Positions 34,357 to 41,445 of a DNA stretch of 43,486 bases are shown one piece after another. Both the position numbers and the translations under genes were made by a program. Where the stretch lies: positions 1 through 43,486 of the forward strand of contig JAFRHS010000045.1 of assembly GCA_017433225.1 (NCBI GenBank). Reading direction: 5' to 3'. The notes under the pieces were generated by a model. The model did no database searches. It was given only the letters and a program-made list of their open reading frames with translations, and was not told the origin of the DNA. The first letter of the stretch is position 1; each line of letters begins with the position of its first letter. The stretch is from Clostridia bacterium (GTDB lineage: Bacteria; Bacillota; Clostridia; Oscillospirales; Acutalibacteraceae).

Positions 34357-36066
34357 TCATCCCTTATAGTTCTGGACTTTACCGCCCAGGACTTTGTAGC
34401 GGGTGCCCCCAAAGAGGACCTGGTTGCCATTCGCGTCGACACGGACATAGCCGGTCTTCAGGAACTGGACCTTCCCTCCGAGCAGGTACCAGGCACCGTT
34501 CTCGTTCGTTGCGATGCCGTTGAATTTGAAGTTGACTTTGCCATTTTCGACTTTCCACCAGCCGAGGGCGTTCTTCACGACGCTGTTGACGGTCGGATCA
34601 TAGATGCCGTCTTTGTAAGCATACCAGTTGCCGTCGGCACCCTGTTTGACCGTCGTGCCCTGGACGCTCTTTGCGGTCGGGAGCGCTTTCAGGATGGTCT
34701 CCGCGATGAGGGCATGACCTGCTTCGTCCGGATGGCTGATATCGGTATATGTGATCTTGTCATCCGGGAGCGCGACCGTGATGAAATGGCCGTTATAGTT
34801 CGGTCTGGCCTTGACAAAGAGGTTCATCTCCCCAAAGACGAGTTTCAGGACGGGGGCGAGCGCGCCGAAACCGTCGTAGTTGAGGGTGTAGGCCGGAGCC
34901 ACGAGGGTGACGTTCGGGTTGATCTCGAAGATCTTGTTGACGATGATACCGTAGTTGATGCGGTAGTTCACTTCGCACTGGAGGGCAAGCTTCAGGATCT
35001 TCCCGAGGTAGTTCGGGTCGTTCTGCTGCAGGACCGCGACCAGAGCGATGATGCCCTTCAGCGCGCTGGCTTCGTCGTTCGCATCGATGTTGTCGGCGAG
35101 ATCTTCCGCGCCTTCATTTGCCTCTTCCACAGTGGTCTCTTCCGAAAGGACAGAGGTATCCACATCGCCGAGGACTTCTTTCGCGTCCTCTTCCGTCTCG
35201 ATGTTCACAAGTGCGTCGGCCGCTTCTTCCGTGACCTCTTCTTCGGTCTTGGGGGTTTCACCCTGCGCAGCGGCTTCTTCCTCGGCCTTCTGAAGGATCA
35301 GGGCGACCAGATCGGTAAAGACTGTACCGAGGATGGGGACATAGATGTCGTTGGCACCGATCGACATGGTGACGAGGTTCGAGTTTTTGATCGCCTCAAC
35401 ATATTCTCCGCTCTCCTGCAGCTCAAGCAGGTTCGCGTAGTCGAAGGAGCCGTTAGACATGCTCCCTGCGATACCGATGAGCTCTTCACTGTCGCCTTTG
35501 TAGGACGGGTCGACCATCATGCGGAGTTCTTCGGTGCGGAACGCACACTGCGCATAGTGGTGGAAGGTGCCTTCGGTCTCCGGACGGTTGTCTTCCGGGG
35601 TAAAGGTCTCGGCGCCGACCGCTTCCTTGAGGACGGACGGATAAGAGCCATAGACTTCATGACGGCGGGTGTAGTTGACGTACTTGAGCTCGTTCATCTG
35701 CTCTTCGGTCATCTCGTCCAGCATTTTTGCTTTGAGTTCCGCGAACAGGGCGTCGTAGGCCTCCGTGCCTTCCTGGACGACCTGATCCATCTGTCCTTGC
35801 GCCATGGCGAGCATATTCATGAAGGCGATCGTTTCCTTGACTTTCTGATCGAGCTGGCTCTCCCAATCCGGGTTCCCCCAACGGAGCTTCATGGCTTCCC
35901 AGTCTTTCAGATTGTACCCGGCGACAGCGCTGTCTCCGAGGGACGTGTAAGAACCGTACTGCACGACGTCATCCTTTGTTGCCGCGAACGCGGAGACGCC
36001 GAGCAGGCTCAGCATCATGCAGAAGGACAGCAGTACTGCGGTGAGTTTGCGAATGGTTTTTTTCAT
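34357..36066 (-). CDS. Secreted SGNH/GDSL hydrolase with wall-binding-like repeats
   Basis: Start ATG at 36066 with AGGAGTG; 569 residues. A signal peptide (1-28, ending SAFA) leads to an SGNH-like domain with GDS (44-46), GAND (237-240) and DISH (442-445), giving the catalytic Ser, Asn, Asp and His. Residues about 262-335 are a very acidic helical insertion. The C-terminal about 95 residues contain repeats of the type GWWKVENGKVNF and GAWYLLGGKVQF, as in cell-wall-binding modules of Clostridia. It probably removes acyl or ester groups from a surface or dietary polymer. Confidence 0.85.
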   Translation of the reverse strand: MKKTIRKLTAVLLSFCMMLSLLGVSAFAATKDDVVQYGSYTSLGDSAVAGYNLKDWEAMKLRWGNPDWESQLDQKVKETIAFMNMLAMAQGQMDQVVQEGTEAYDALFAELKAKMLDEMTEEQMNELKYVNYTRRHEVYGSYPSVLKEAVGAETFTPEDNRPETEGTFHHYAQCAFRTEELRMMVDPSYKGDSEELIGIAGSMSNGSFDYANLLELQESGEYVEAIKNSNLVTMSIGANDIYVPILGTVFTDLVALILQKAEEEAAAQGETPKTEEEVTEEAADALVNIETEEDAKEVLGDVDTSVLSEETTVEEANEGAEDLADNIDANDEASALKGIIALVAVLQQNDPNYLGKILKLALQCEVNYRINYGIIVNKIFEINPNVTLVAPAYTLNYDGFGALAPVLKLVFGEMNLFVKARPNYNGHFITVALPDDKITYTDISHPDEAGHALIAETILKALPTAKSVQGTTVKQGADGNWYAYKDGIYDPTVNSVVKNALGWWKVENGKVNFKFNGIATNENGAWYLLGGKVQFLKTGYVRVDANGNQVLFGGTRYKVLGGKVQNYKG

Positions 36067-36243
36067 TATGATCACTCCTGTAGTTCGTTTTGCCGTAACC
36101 TGCCGGTTTTCATCCGGCGGATCTTGATAGAGTACAGGGTCATTCTTATTGGGAAATCTTTAGTAATTCTTAAGACAAGAAGAACCTGCCAAAACTCGAA
36201 AAAAGCAGTCTGAAAACTATGCTTGATTTCATTTGTACGGGCA

Positions 36244-36271
36244 TAAAAATATGCCGGGCTTTTGCCCGGCA
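36244..36271 (-). terminator. Terminator of the AraC-family gene
   Basis: TGCCGGGC/GCCCGGCA (36252-36259 with 36264-36271) around a 4-base loop, followed by ATATTTTTATG, ten bases after the stop. Confidence 0.82.
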
Positions 36272-36281
36272 GTAATCTCAG

Positions 36282-37241
36282 TCAAGAGGTGAATCGCCCC
36301 GTCTTTTTCATTTCGTTCCGGTATTGAGTCGGTGTCAACTGGTACTCTCTTTTGAAAGCGCGGATGAACTGAGCGGACTCTCCGAAGCCGACCGCCTTGC
36401 CGATGTCTTCCACTTTCTTTGTCGTCTCCCGGAGCATCTCTGATGCCTTATCCAGACGGTACTTGCGAAGCAGCGCGGAAAACGTCATGCCAAACTCTTT
36501 GTGGATGAGAGAGCTGAGGTACGGCACAGAAAAATGGAACTCCTCCGCCAGCTGTTTGAGTGTGATCGTCCGGTAGGACTCTGTGATCGAATGCAGCAGC
36601 TCATAGCTGACCGGGTTGCTGAACACGCCGTAGCTCAGGTTTCGGATCTCGTACCGGTATTTCTGAACGATGTAGTGCGCCAGCGCAAAAAACAGATGGT
36701 AAACGACCCCAGCATAAAGCACATGATCCCGGGACTGGTGCTCCCACATCTGCAGGACCAGTTCCCGAACGGTCTCGTCGCCTTCGGAGGGGTAAAGCAT
36801 CGGGAATAGCTGGATCGCATCGTTTGGCAGGTGCAGCCGCTGGAACACTTCGGGGACGATATCGATGACAAAACAGAGGCTGTCCTCATTCAACCGGACC
36901 GCGTGTTTCGCACCGAGCGGGATGTAACAGAACGAGCCCCTCTCACAGGTGTGCCAGACCTCGTTGATGCGGTGCTCCAGTGTCCCCTCCGCCACGTAAA
37001 CGCACTCCACATAGTCATGTTCCCGGTCGGGCAGCTCTACATAGCGGGGGATCTTGTAGATCCGCACGCCGAGGTCATAATCGAACAGAGCTTCCCCGAC
37101 ATTTCCCTCGGGCCAGGTCTTCTCGCGGAGCGAGACGTATGTCGACCGCTTCATATTCTCCCCGGTCCGTTCATAATACTCTTTTGCCATCTGTTCAATC
37201 GGATCCAGTGCCAGCAGTTCCTGGATGCGTTCGTCGGTCAT
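36282..37241 (-). CDS. AraC family transcriptional regulator with cupin domain
   Basis: A 319-residue protein. The N-terminal half is a cupin-like sensor (YVECVYVAEGTLEHRI, then CYIPLGAKHAV); the C-terminal 95 residues are the two-helix-turn-helix AraC domain (TITLKQLAEEFHFSVPYLSSL and VEDIGKAVGFGESAQFIRAF). This type usually responds to a sugar or other small molecule. Possible targets nearby are the SGNH hydrolase and CAP protein genes, but this is inference. A long inverted repeat upstream suggests self-regulation. Confidence 0.92.
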   Translation of the reverse strand: MTDERIQELLALDPIEQMAKEYYERTGENMKRSTYVSLREKTWPEGNVGEALFDYDLGVRIYKIPRYVELPDREHDYVECVYVAEGTLEHRINEVWHTCERGSFCYIPLGAKHAVRLNEDSLCFVIDIVPEVFQRLHLPNDAIQLFPMLYPSEGDETVRELVLQMWEHQSRDHVLYAGVVYHLFFALAHYIVQKYRYEIRNLSYGVFSNPVSYELLHSITESYRTITLKQLAEEFHFSVPYLSSLIHKEFGMTFSALLRKYRLDKASEMLRETTKKVEDIGKAVGFGESAQFIRAFKREYQLTPTQYRNEMKKTGRFTS

Positions 37242-37298
37242 GGGTCTTTGCTCCTTTTGCAGTCAGTGCGGATCGAATTGGTTTGTTTTCTTGACTTT

Positions 37299-37327
37299 AT
37301 TTTAGATGGCCCGGGCGATTTACTCAA
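37299..37327 (-). promoter_or_regulatory. Promoter of the AraC-family gene
   Basis: TTGAGT (37322-37327), a 17-base spacer and TAAAAT (37299-37304), about 58 bases before the start codon. Confidence 0.7.
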
Positions 37328-37335
37328 TGATTTAT

Positions 37336-37379
37336 ATGAAATACAGGATATTATTGATACTCTATTGACTGTATTTCAT
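37336..37379. promoter_or_regulatory. Inverted repeat upstream of the AraC-family gene
   Basis: Perfect 11-base arms ATGAAATACAG and CTGTATTTCAT are separated by 22 bases and lie immediately upstream of the -35. This is a likely site for the AraC-family protein itself. Confidence 0.65.
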
Positions 37380-37391
37380 GTTTAGCGCATG

Positions 37392-37420
37392 AAAAAGAGC
37401 ACGTTTTCACGTGCTCTTTC
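37392..37420 (-). terminator. Terminator of the CAP-domain gene
   Basis: AAAGAGCACGT/ACGTGCTCTTT stem of 11 bp with a 4-base loop, followed by TT on the minus strand after a T-rich stem end; 18 bases after the stop. Confidence 0.82.
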
Positions 37421-37437
37421 TTTCTGCTTGGAATGGG

Positions 37438-38013
37438 TCAGACCCGGCCGAAGCACTGGACCCAGTAGCAATAGTTGCCGACTTTGTAGCAGGCGCAGCC
37501 GACCGCGTTGAAGTTCGGGTTCAGCATGTTGCGGCGGTGGCCCTGTCCGGAGTAGGGCTTGTCCGCTTCGGCGAACGCCAGCATGACTTCGGTCACAGAG
37601 CTCTGCCCGCAGGCGATGTTTTCGCCGAGGGCGCGCATCTTCGGGTACGCGGTGAAGCAGCGCTGTCCGTTCGGACGGGTGTGGCTGAAGAGTTTGACGA
37701 TCTCTTTGGCACGGACCTTCGCGGCCTTTTCGAGGTCGGCGTTGTACATGAGGACCGGGAGCTGGTCAAAGACGGTCGTGTTGTAGAACGTGCGGGTGAA
37801 GTTGTCCGCGTTCAGGTATGAGACGAAGGGCTCACGGCGCAGGGCGTTGAGGGCGATGTACTCGGTCGTCACGTTGACATATCCCGCATTCGCGGCGGCG
37901 GTCACGGTGCCCGGGACCGCTTTGGCTTCGACGGCGAAGGCCGGGACGGCGGCCGTCGCGAGCATCAGGGCAGTCAGCAGGGCGGCAAGGATGGTTTTGA
38001 TTCTCTGGTTCAT
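37438..38013 (-). CDS. Secreted CAP-domain (SCP/PR-1) protein
   Basis: A 191-residue protein with a signal peptide (1-27, cleavage after PAFA) and a CAP domain showing [20 protein letters not shown] and GHRRNMLNPNFNAVGCACY. Bacterial CAP proteins are secreted; some act as nucleases, lipid binders or metal-dependent enzymes, and the role here is unknown. The two Cys residues in GCACY and a later Cys could form a disulfide. The start has AAGGAGAG. Confidence 0.92.
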   Translation of the reverse strand: MNQRIKTILAALLTALMLATAAVPAFAVEAKAVPGTVTAAANAGYVNVTTEYIALNALRREPFVSYLNADNFTRTFYNTTVFDQLPVLMYNADLEKAAKVRAKEIVKLFSHTRPNGQRCFTAYPKMRALGENIACGQSSVTEVMLAFAEADKPYSGQGHRRNMLNPNFNAVGCACYKVGNYCYWVQCFGRV

Positions 38014-38094
38014 AGGGACTCTCCTTTTCTTCTCAAATCAGCTATTGCTATTATACCATACCCGTCCCGACGCGACCTGTCCCAACGCGCTCGA

Positions 38095-38133
38095 AAAACA
38101 AAAGAAGCCGGCAGACGGGTGGTCTGCCGGCTT
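38095..38133 (-). terminator. Terminator of the 23-residue peptide gene
   Basis: A perfect 12-bp stem (38105-38116 with 38122-38133), 5-base loop, then TTCTTTTGTTTTT on the minus strand, 11 bases after the stop. Confidence 0.9.
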
Positions 38134-38144
38134 CGCTAATGATG

Positions 38145-38216
38145 TTAGATGGTCCACGGATGCAACGGCCAGGTCAGGACTTTGATCCACTGGAAAATAT
38201 GGAATAACGTAAACAT
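38145..38216 (-). CDS. 23-residue hydrophobic, aromatic peptide
   Basis: A very short gene with every expected signal: promoter at 38260-38287, AGGAGG eight bases before the ATG at 38216, 23 codons, TAA, then a strong terminator. The peptide starts MFTLFHIFQWIKVL and ends HPWTI; it has three Trp and three Phe residues and only one Lys, so it may insert at the membrane. No homologue is recognised. It could be a small membrane protein, a signalling peptide, or the coding part of a small regulatory RNA. Confidence 0.65.
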   Translation of the reverse strand: MFTLFHIFQWIKVLTWPLHPWTI

Positions 38217-38259
38217 TCTGCGCCCTCCTTTCCAAAACTATTTTTATAGGTCCGATTTC

Positions 38260-38287
38260 ATATTATTACATGTTTCACATGTGTCAA
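38260..38287 (-). promoter_or_regulatory. Promoter of the 23-residue peptide gene
   Basis: TTGACA (38282-38287), a 16-base spacer and TAATAT (38260-38265). The spacer holds two ACATGT palindromes three bases apart, a possible repressor site between the promoter elements. Confidence 0.75.
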
Positions 38288-38368
38288 AGTGGTTGGAGCG
38301 GATCTTTACAGTTTCTTCCATAAGTGCTTAACATGGGATAAATGGCCGCAAAACAATAGGTATTATAT

Positions 38369-38458
38369 GTGACCCGGACGGGAATCCGGGGAGTGACCCG
38401 GACGGGAATCTGGGGAGTGACCCGGACGGGAATCTGGGGAGTGACCCGGACGGGAATC
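38369..38458. repeat. Four tandem 24-base copies of a tRNA-Glu 3' end
   Basis: Units start at 38369, 38393, 38417 and 38441 and begin GTGACCCGGACGGGAATC, the reverse complement of the T-arm/acceptor end of the tRNA-Glu gene at 38628-38702. The first three are followed by TGGGGA or CGGGGA; the fourth runs into the hairpin element. No full tRNA is present here. Confidence 0.85.
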
Positions 38459-38588
38459 GACGCGTCTTGCTTCGCAAGCCGCTTCGGTCTCGCAGGGCGG
38501 GACCTGCTCGCCCCTGCACCTACAAACATGCCACTGGCATGTTTGCTTAACGGCGCAGCCTAAAGGTTCGATTCCGCGTCCGGGGAGA
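38441..38588. mobile_element. Palindromic element with tRNA-like inverted ends
   Basis: The left end (GTGACCCGGACGGGAATCGA) and the right end, whose complement reads GTCTCCCCGGACGCGGAATC, are imperfect inverted copies. Inside are several hairpins: CTTGC-TTC-GCAAG (38465-38480 area), a GC-rich stem and the perfect AAACATGCC-ACT-GGCATGTTT. No open frame of note. It may be a small non-autonomous element or an array of tRNA-gene debris. Confidence 0.5.
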
Positions 38589-38590
38589 CA

Positions 38591-38616
38591 AAAGAAAAAA
38601 CACTCCGAATGGAGTG
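38591..38616 (-). terminator. Terminator of the tRNA-Met/tRNA-Glu operon
   Basis: CACTCC/GGAGTG (38601-38606 with 38611-38616) with a 4-base loop, followed by six T residues on the minus strand; it begins 12 bases after tRNA-Glu. Confidence 0.85.
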
Positions 38617-38627
38617 CTTTCTTCTTT

Positions 38628-38702
38628 TGGTGACCCGGACGGGAATCGAACCCGTGTTACCGCCGTGAAAGGGCGGTGTCTTAACCGCTTGACCACCGGG
38701 CC
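38628..38702 (-). tRNA. tRNA-Glu (anticodon TTC)
   Basis: 75 bases with CCA encoded. Acceptor GGCCCGG pairs with CCGGGTC, the D-arm GGTCAAGCGGTTAAGAC is normal, the anticodon stem CCGCC/GGCGG encloses CTTTCAC giving TTC, and the T-arm is CGGGTTCGATTCCCG. It is second in an operon after tRNA-Met. Confidence 0.97.
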
Positions 38703-38709
38703 GGATGAT

Positions 38710-38728
38710 GGGACGTTAGAAACGTCCC
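38710..38728. other. Hairpin between tRNA-Met and tRNA-Glu
   Basis: GGGACGTT-AGA-AACGTCCC is a perfect 8-bp stem. With no T-run it is probably a processing or spacer structure rather than a terminator. Confidence 0.5.
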
Positions 38729-38731
38729 ACA

Positions 38732-38808
38732 TGGTAGCGGCGAGTGGACTTGAACCGCTGACCTACCGGGTATGAACCGGTTGCTCTAGCCAACTGAGCT
38801 ACGCCGCC
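38732..38808 (-). tRNA. tRNA-Met, elongator type (anticodon CAT)
   Basis: 77 bases with CCA encoded. Acceptor GGCGGCG pairs with CGCCGCT, the anticodon loop is TTCATAC, and the T-arm is GCGGTTCAAGTCCACTCGC-like. The paired position 1-72 excludes the initiator; the body closely follows the Firmicute elongator tRNA-Met pattern. Confidence 0.94.
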
Positions 38809-38829
38809 ATGTGCAATCAAGCGAGAGTT

Positions 38830-38858
38830 ATTATAACTTATGAATAAGGGCAAGTCAA
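38830..38858 (-). promoter_or_regulatory. Promoter of the tRNA-Met/tRNA-Glu operon
   Basis: TTGACT (38853-38858), a 17-base spacer and TATAAT (38830-38835), about 22 bases before tRNA-Met. Upstream A/T-rich sequence may act as an UP element. Confidence 0.88.
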
Positions 38859-38939
38859 CAAGTTTTTCTTTATAATAAAAGAGTTTTTCAGGGTGGTTGT
38901 GGCGCGCATTTTGACGACCACTAAATGTAGAGAAGGCAG

Positions 38940-39623
38940 TCAGGACATGCCGCAGTGCTGCAGCAGGAAGCCCCTGAGGTCCGCGACCTGATCGCAGATG
39001 GCGTCAGCGCCGGCTTTGCAGAGTTCCTCCTCCGTGCCATAGCCGTACAGCACGCCGACCGCGGAGACGCCGGCCGCCTTCGCACCCTCCATGTCGAAGT
39101 GGCGGTCGCCGATCATGGCGACGGTCGAGGGCAGGAGCATCAGCTCTTTCAGCGCCTGGTTCACGAGGACGGTCTTGTTGGAATTGTGGTTGTCCATCGC
39201 CGGGCCCACGACCGCGTCGAGGTGTTCGGCCAGGCCGAAGTGTTCGACCAGCCGGTCGAGGAACTCTTTCGGTTTGGAAGAGACCACTGCCGTTTTGACA
39301 CCGGCGTCGTGAAGCTCGCGCAGTAGATCGCCCACACCTTCATAAACGTTGCACTCGAAGATGCCTTTGTCCCGGTAGTAGACGCGGTACGTGTCAGTGA
39401 GTTCGTTCGCCAGCTCGGGCGAGACCCCGAAGACGTGTTCGAAGCCGTCGTAGAGCGGCGGGCCGATGAAGTAGCGCAGTTCGTCGTCGGGTTTGTCGGC
39501 GATGCCATACTGCCCGATCGCATAGCGCACGCTGTTGAAAATGCCTGGACGCGTGTCGGCCACGGTGCCGTCCCAGTCGAACAGGACCGCACGGATGGGC
39601 GCGCCGGAAGTTGAGTTCTGCAT
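38940..39623 (-). CDS. HAD family hydrolase, phosphoglycolate-phosphatase-like
   Basis: The ATG at 39623 is preceded by AAGGAGG; 227 residues. Motif I is DWDGT (16-20), motif II VVSSKPKEF, motif III a Lys in the SNKTV region, and motif IV MIGDRHFDMEGAKAAG. The helical cap and length fit PGP/GmhB-like phosphatases acting on small phosphate esters; the substrate is not certain. The gene diverges from the DUF1624 gene with 76 bases between start codons. Confidence 0.9.
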   Translation of the reverse strand: MQNSTSGAPIRAVLFDWDGTVADTRPGIFNSVRYAIGQYGIADKPDDELRYFIGPPLYDGFEHVFGVSPELANELTDTYRVYYRDKGIFECNVYEGVGDLLRELHDAGVKTAVVSSKPKEFLDRLVEHFGLAEHLDAVVGPAMDNHNSNKTVLVNQALKELMLLPSTVAMIGDRHFDMEGAKAAGVSAVGVLYGYGTEEELCKAGADAICDQVADLRGFLLQHCGMS

Positions 39624-39654
39624 GAGCTGCCTCCTTGGAGAAGCGTTCCGTTTC

Positions 39655-39683
39655 TTGTTAACTATAACAAAATAAGGTATAAT
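39655..39683 (+). promoter_or_regulatory. Promoter of the DUF1624 gene, with overlapping inverted repeat
   Basis: TTGTTA (39655-39660), a 17-base spacer and TATAAT (39678-39683). The -35 is part of TTGTTA-ACTA-TAACAA, an inverted repeat with a 4-base gap. The predicted start near 39690 leaves a leader of only about ten bases. Confidence 0.7.
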
Positions 39684-39699
39684 CGGCAACGGTGATTCC

Positions 39700-40509
39700 A
39701 TGGCTAAAACGAAAGCGGCAAAGCCCGCTTCTTCTCAAAACCGGATCGGGCTCATGGACGACCTGCGGGGGTTCTGCGTCTTCTGCATGATCTTCTACCA
39801 CGGGTTCCTCCTGGCCTTCCAGTCCTTCGGCATCGTCGCCGGCGGACAGGCCTACGACTTTTTCCGTCCGGTCCAGCCCATCTTTGCGGGCATCTTTATT
39901 CTCCTCTGCGGCATCTCCTGCCGGCTGTCCCACTCCAACTGGGCGCGCGGTCTCAAGCTGTTCGGTGTCGCGTTGGCGATCAACCTCATAACCATCTTAC
40001 TGCTCCCGCAGCTCGAGCGGTTCGGCTTTGACTTCTCCGGGACGGAGATCTGGTTCGGGATCCTGAACCTGTTATCGGTCTCCATCCTGTTCTTTGCCCT
40101 CGCGCACAAAGTCCTCGACTGGCTCCCGCCGGCCGCCGGCGCCTACCTCATGCTGGTCTTCTGGTATGTGACCCGCTTCTTCGAGGACGGGCGCATCGGG
40201 TTCCCCGGCGAATGGGAGGGCCGCCTCCCGGCCTCCTGGATGTCCCACTTCTGGACCTTCCCGCTGGGCATCCATGACCAGGCCTTCTGGTCAGCGGACT
40301 ACTTCCCGCTCATCCCCTGGCTGTTCCTGTTCCTCGCCGGCGCGTACTTCGGCATCTACGTTCAGGACGGCCACGTGCCGAACTTCGCGTACAAAGCACG
40401 TCTCGGCCCCGTCAACTGGCTCGGCCGGCATGCGCTGCTCATCTACATCGTCCACGTCCCGGCGTGGTGGCTGGTGCTGGAGCTGCTGCATCTCATCCAT
40501 ATCATTTGA
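39700..40509 (+). CDS. DUF1624 (heparan-alpha-glucosaminide N-acetyltransferase catalytic domain-like) membrane protein
   Basis: A 269-residue protein with about seven transmembrane segments. It starts with a basic tail and the family motif DDLRGFCVFCMIFYHG, continues with GIFILLCGISCRLSHSNW and ends with LGRHALLIYIVHVP. Related proteins are membrane acyltransferases or of unknown function. It has a short GGTGAT before the ATG. nth follows 22 bases after the stop, so the two may be co-transcribed. Confidence 0.88.
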   Translation: MAKTKAAKPASSQNRIGLMDDLRGFCVFCMIFYHGFLLAFQSFGIVAGGQAYDFFRPVQPIFAGIFILLCGISCRLSHSNWARGLKLFGVALAINLITILLLPQLERFGFDFSGTEIWFGILNLLSVSILFFALAHKVLDWLPPAAGAYLMLVFWYVTRFFEDGRIGFPGEWEGRLPASWMSHFWTFPLGIHDQAFWSADYFPLIPWLFLFLAGAYFGIYVQDGHVPNFAYKARLGPVNWLGRHALLIYIVHVPAWWLVLELLHLIHII

Positions 40510-40531
40510 TCCTTCGATTGGAGTTAATTCT

Positions 40532-41161
40532 ATGACTAAGAAAGAACGCGCCCTCGCGTGTGTCGAATTACTGAAAGCGGAGTTCCCGGACGACCTTTGC
40601 TCCCTCACCTATGAGGACCCGTACCAGCTGCTGGTCGCGGTTCGCCTGTCCGCCCAGTGCACGGACGCCCGGGTGAACCTGGTCACGCCGGCACTGTTTG
40701 AAAAATACCCGACGCCGGTCGAGATGGCCGCGGCAGATGTCGAAGACGTCGAAGAACTCATCCGCTCCACCGGTTTCTTCCGCACGAAAGCGCGGGACCT
40801 CGTCATCATGGCAAACCAGATCCTTGACGGCTTCGACGGGAAAGTGCCTTCGACCATCGAGGAGCTCACTTCCCTGCAGGGCGTCGGCCGGAAGACCGCG
40901 AACCTCATCGCCGGAGACATCTACGGCATGCCGGGCGCGGTGGTCACGGACACCCACGCCATTCGCATCGCCAACCGCATCGGGCTCGTCGACACCAAAG
41001 ACCCGAAGAAGGTGGAGTTCGCGCTCCGCAAGCTCCTGCCGCCGGAAGAGTCCAACAACTTCTGCCACCGCTGCGTGCTCCACGGCCGTGCCACCTGCAC
41101 CGCCCGGAAAGCGCACTGCGAGCGCTGCTGCCTGAACGACGTCTGCAAGAAAAACATCTGA
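40532..41161 (+). CDS. nth: Endonuclease III
   Basis: A 209-residue bifunctional DNA glycosylase/AP lyase for oxidised pyrimidines. The helix-hairpin-helix LQGVGRKTANLI (115-126) contains the catalytic Lys121; Asp140 in VTDTHAIR is the second catalytic residue; Cys189, 196, 199 and 205 form the C-x6-C-x2-C-x5-C [4Fe-4S] site. The ATG at 40532 has GGAG. A longer frame from 40274 overlaps the previous gene and is not used. Confidence 0.95.
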   Translation: MTKKERALACVELLKAEFPDDLCSLTYEDPYQLLVAVRLSAQCTDARVNLVTPALFEKYPTPVEMAAADVEDVEELIRSTGFFRTKARDLVIMANQILDGFDGKVPSTIEELTSLQGVGRKTANLIAGDIYGMPGAVVTDTHAIRIANRIGLVDTKDPKKVEFALRKLLPPEESNNFCHRCVLHGRATCTARKAHCERCCLNDVCKKNI

Positions 41162-41183
41162 AAAAGAAACCCATTGTTTTCGC

Positions 41184-41212
41184 TTGACGAGAGGCACAAA
41201 ACCTCTTATAAT
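41184..41212 (+). promoter_or_regulatory. Promoter of tRNA-Ala
   Basis: TTGACG (41184-41189), a 17-base spacer and TATAAT (41207-41212), 14 bases before the tRNA 5' end. Confidence 0.88.
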
Positions 41213-41225
41213 AGACAAGCGTTAT

Positions 41226-41301
41226 GGGCCTGTAGCTCATCTGGGAGAGCGTTGCATTCGCATTGCAGAGGTAGTGAGTTCGAGTCTCATCAGGTCCACC
41301 A
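41226..41301 (+). tRNA. tRNA-Ala (anticodon CGC)
   Basis: 76 bases with CCA encoded. The acceptor GGGCCTG pairs with CAGGTCC and includes the G3-U70 pair that marks tRNA-Ala. The anticodon loop TTCGCAT gives CGC, reading GCG codons. T-arm GTGAGTTCGAGTCTCAT. A terminator follows. Confidence 0.95.
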
Positions 41302-41308
41302 TGAATAG

Positions 41309-41340
41309 CCCCACAATCATATGGTTGTGGGGTTTTGTTT
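41309..41340 (+). terminator. Terminator of tRNA-Ala
   Basis: CCCCACAATC-ATAT-GGTTGTGGGG stem (with one G-T pair) followed by TTTTGTTTT. Confidence 0.9.
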
Positions 41341-41375
41341 TAATCTGGAGGTTGGGGGGGAATCGCTATTGTTAC

Positions 41376-41445
41376 CTTTCATCCGTAAGGTTCGTCGGGT
41401 GGACCACCTTTGCCCTTCACCATCCGAAAGGTCGAGGGGTGAACC
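41376..41445. repeat. Imperfect direct repeat at the TnpB element right end
   Basis: About 30 bases at 41376-41405 (ATCCGTAAGGTTCGTCGGG core) and at 41413-41445 (ATCCGAAAGGTCGAGGGG core) match with a few changes; each copy ends in a GGTTCAC- or GGTCCAC-like sequence on the minus strand. Confidence 0.6.

Noticed and set aside
38369-38458. CRISPR array from the 24-base tandem units
   Set aside because: There are no spacers; units are directly joined and match the tRNA-Glu end.
38732-38808. Initiator tRNA-Met
   Set aside because: The first acceptor pair is present and the body follows the elongator pattern; initiators have an unpaired 1-72 position.
40274-40531. N-terminal extension of nth
   Set aside because: The extra part lies in the end of the DUF1624 gene in another frame; the ATG at 40532 has a ribosome binding site and matches the family start.
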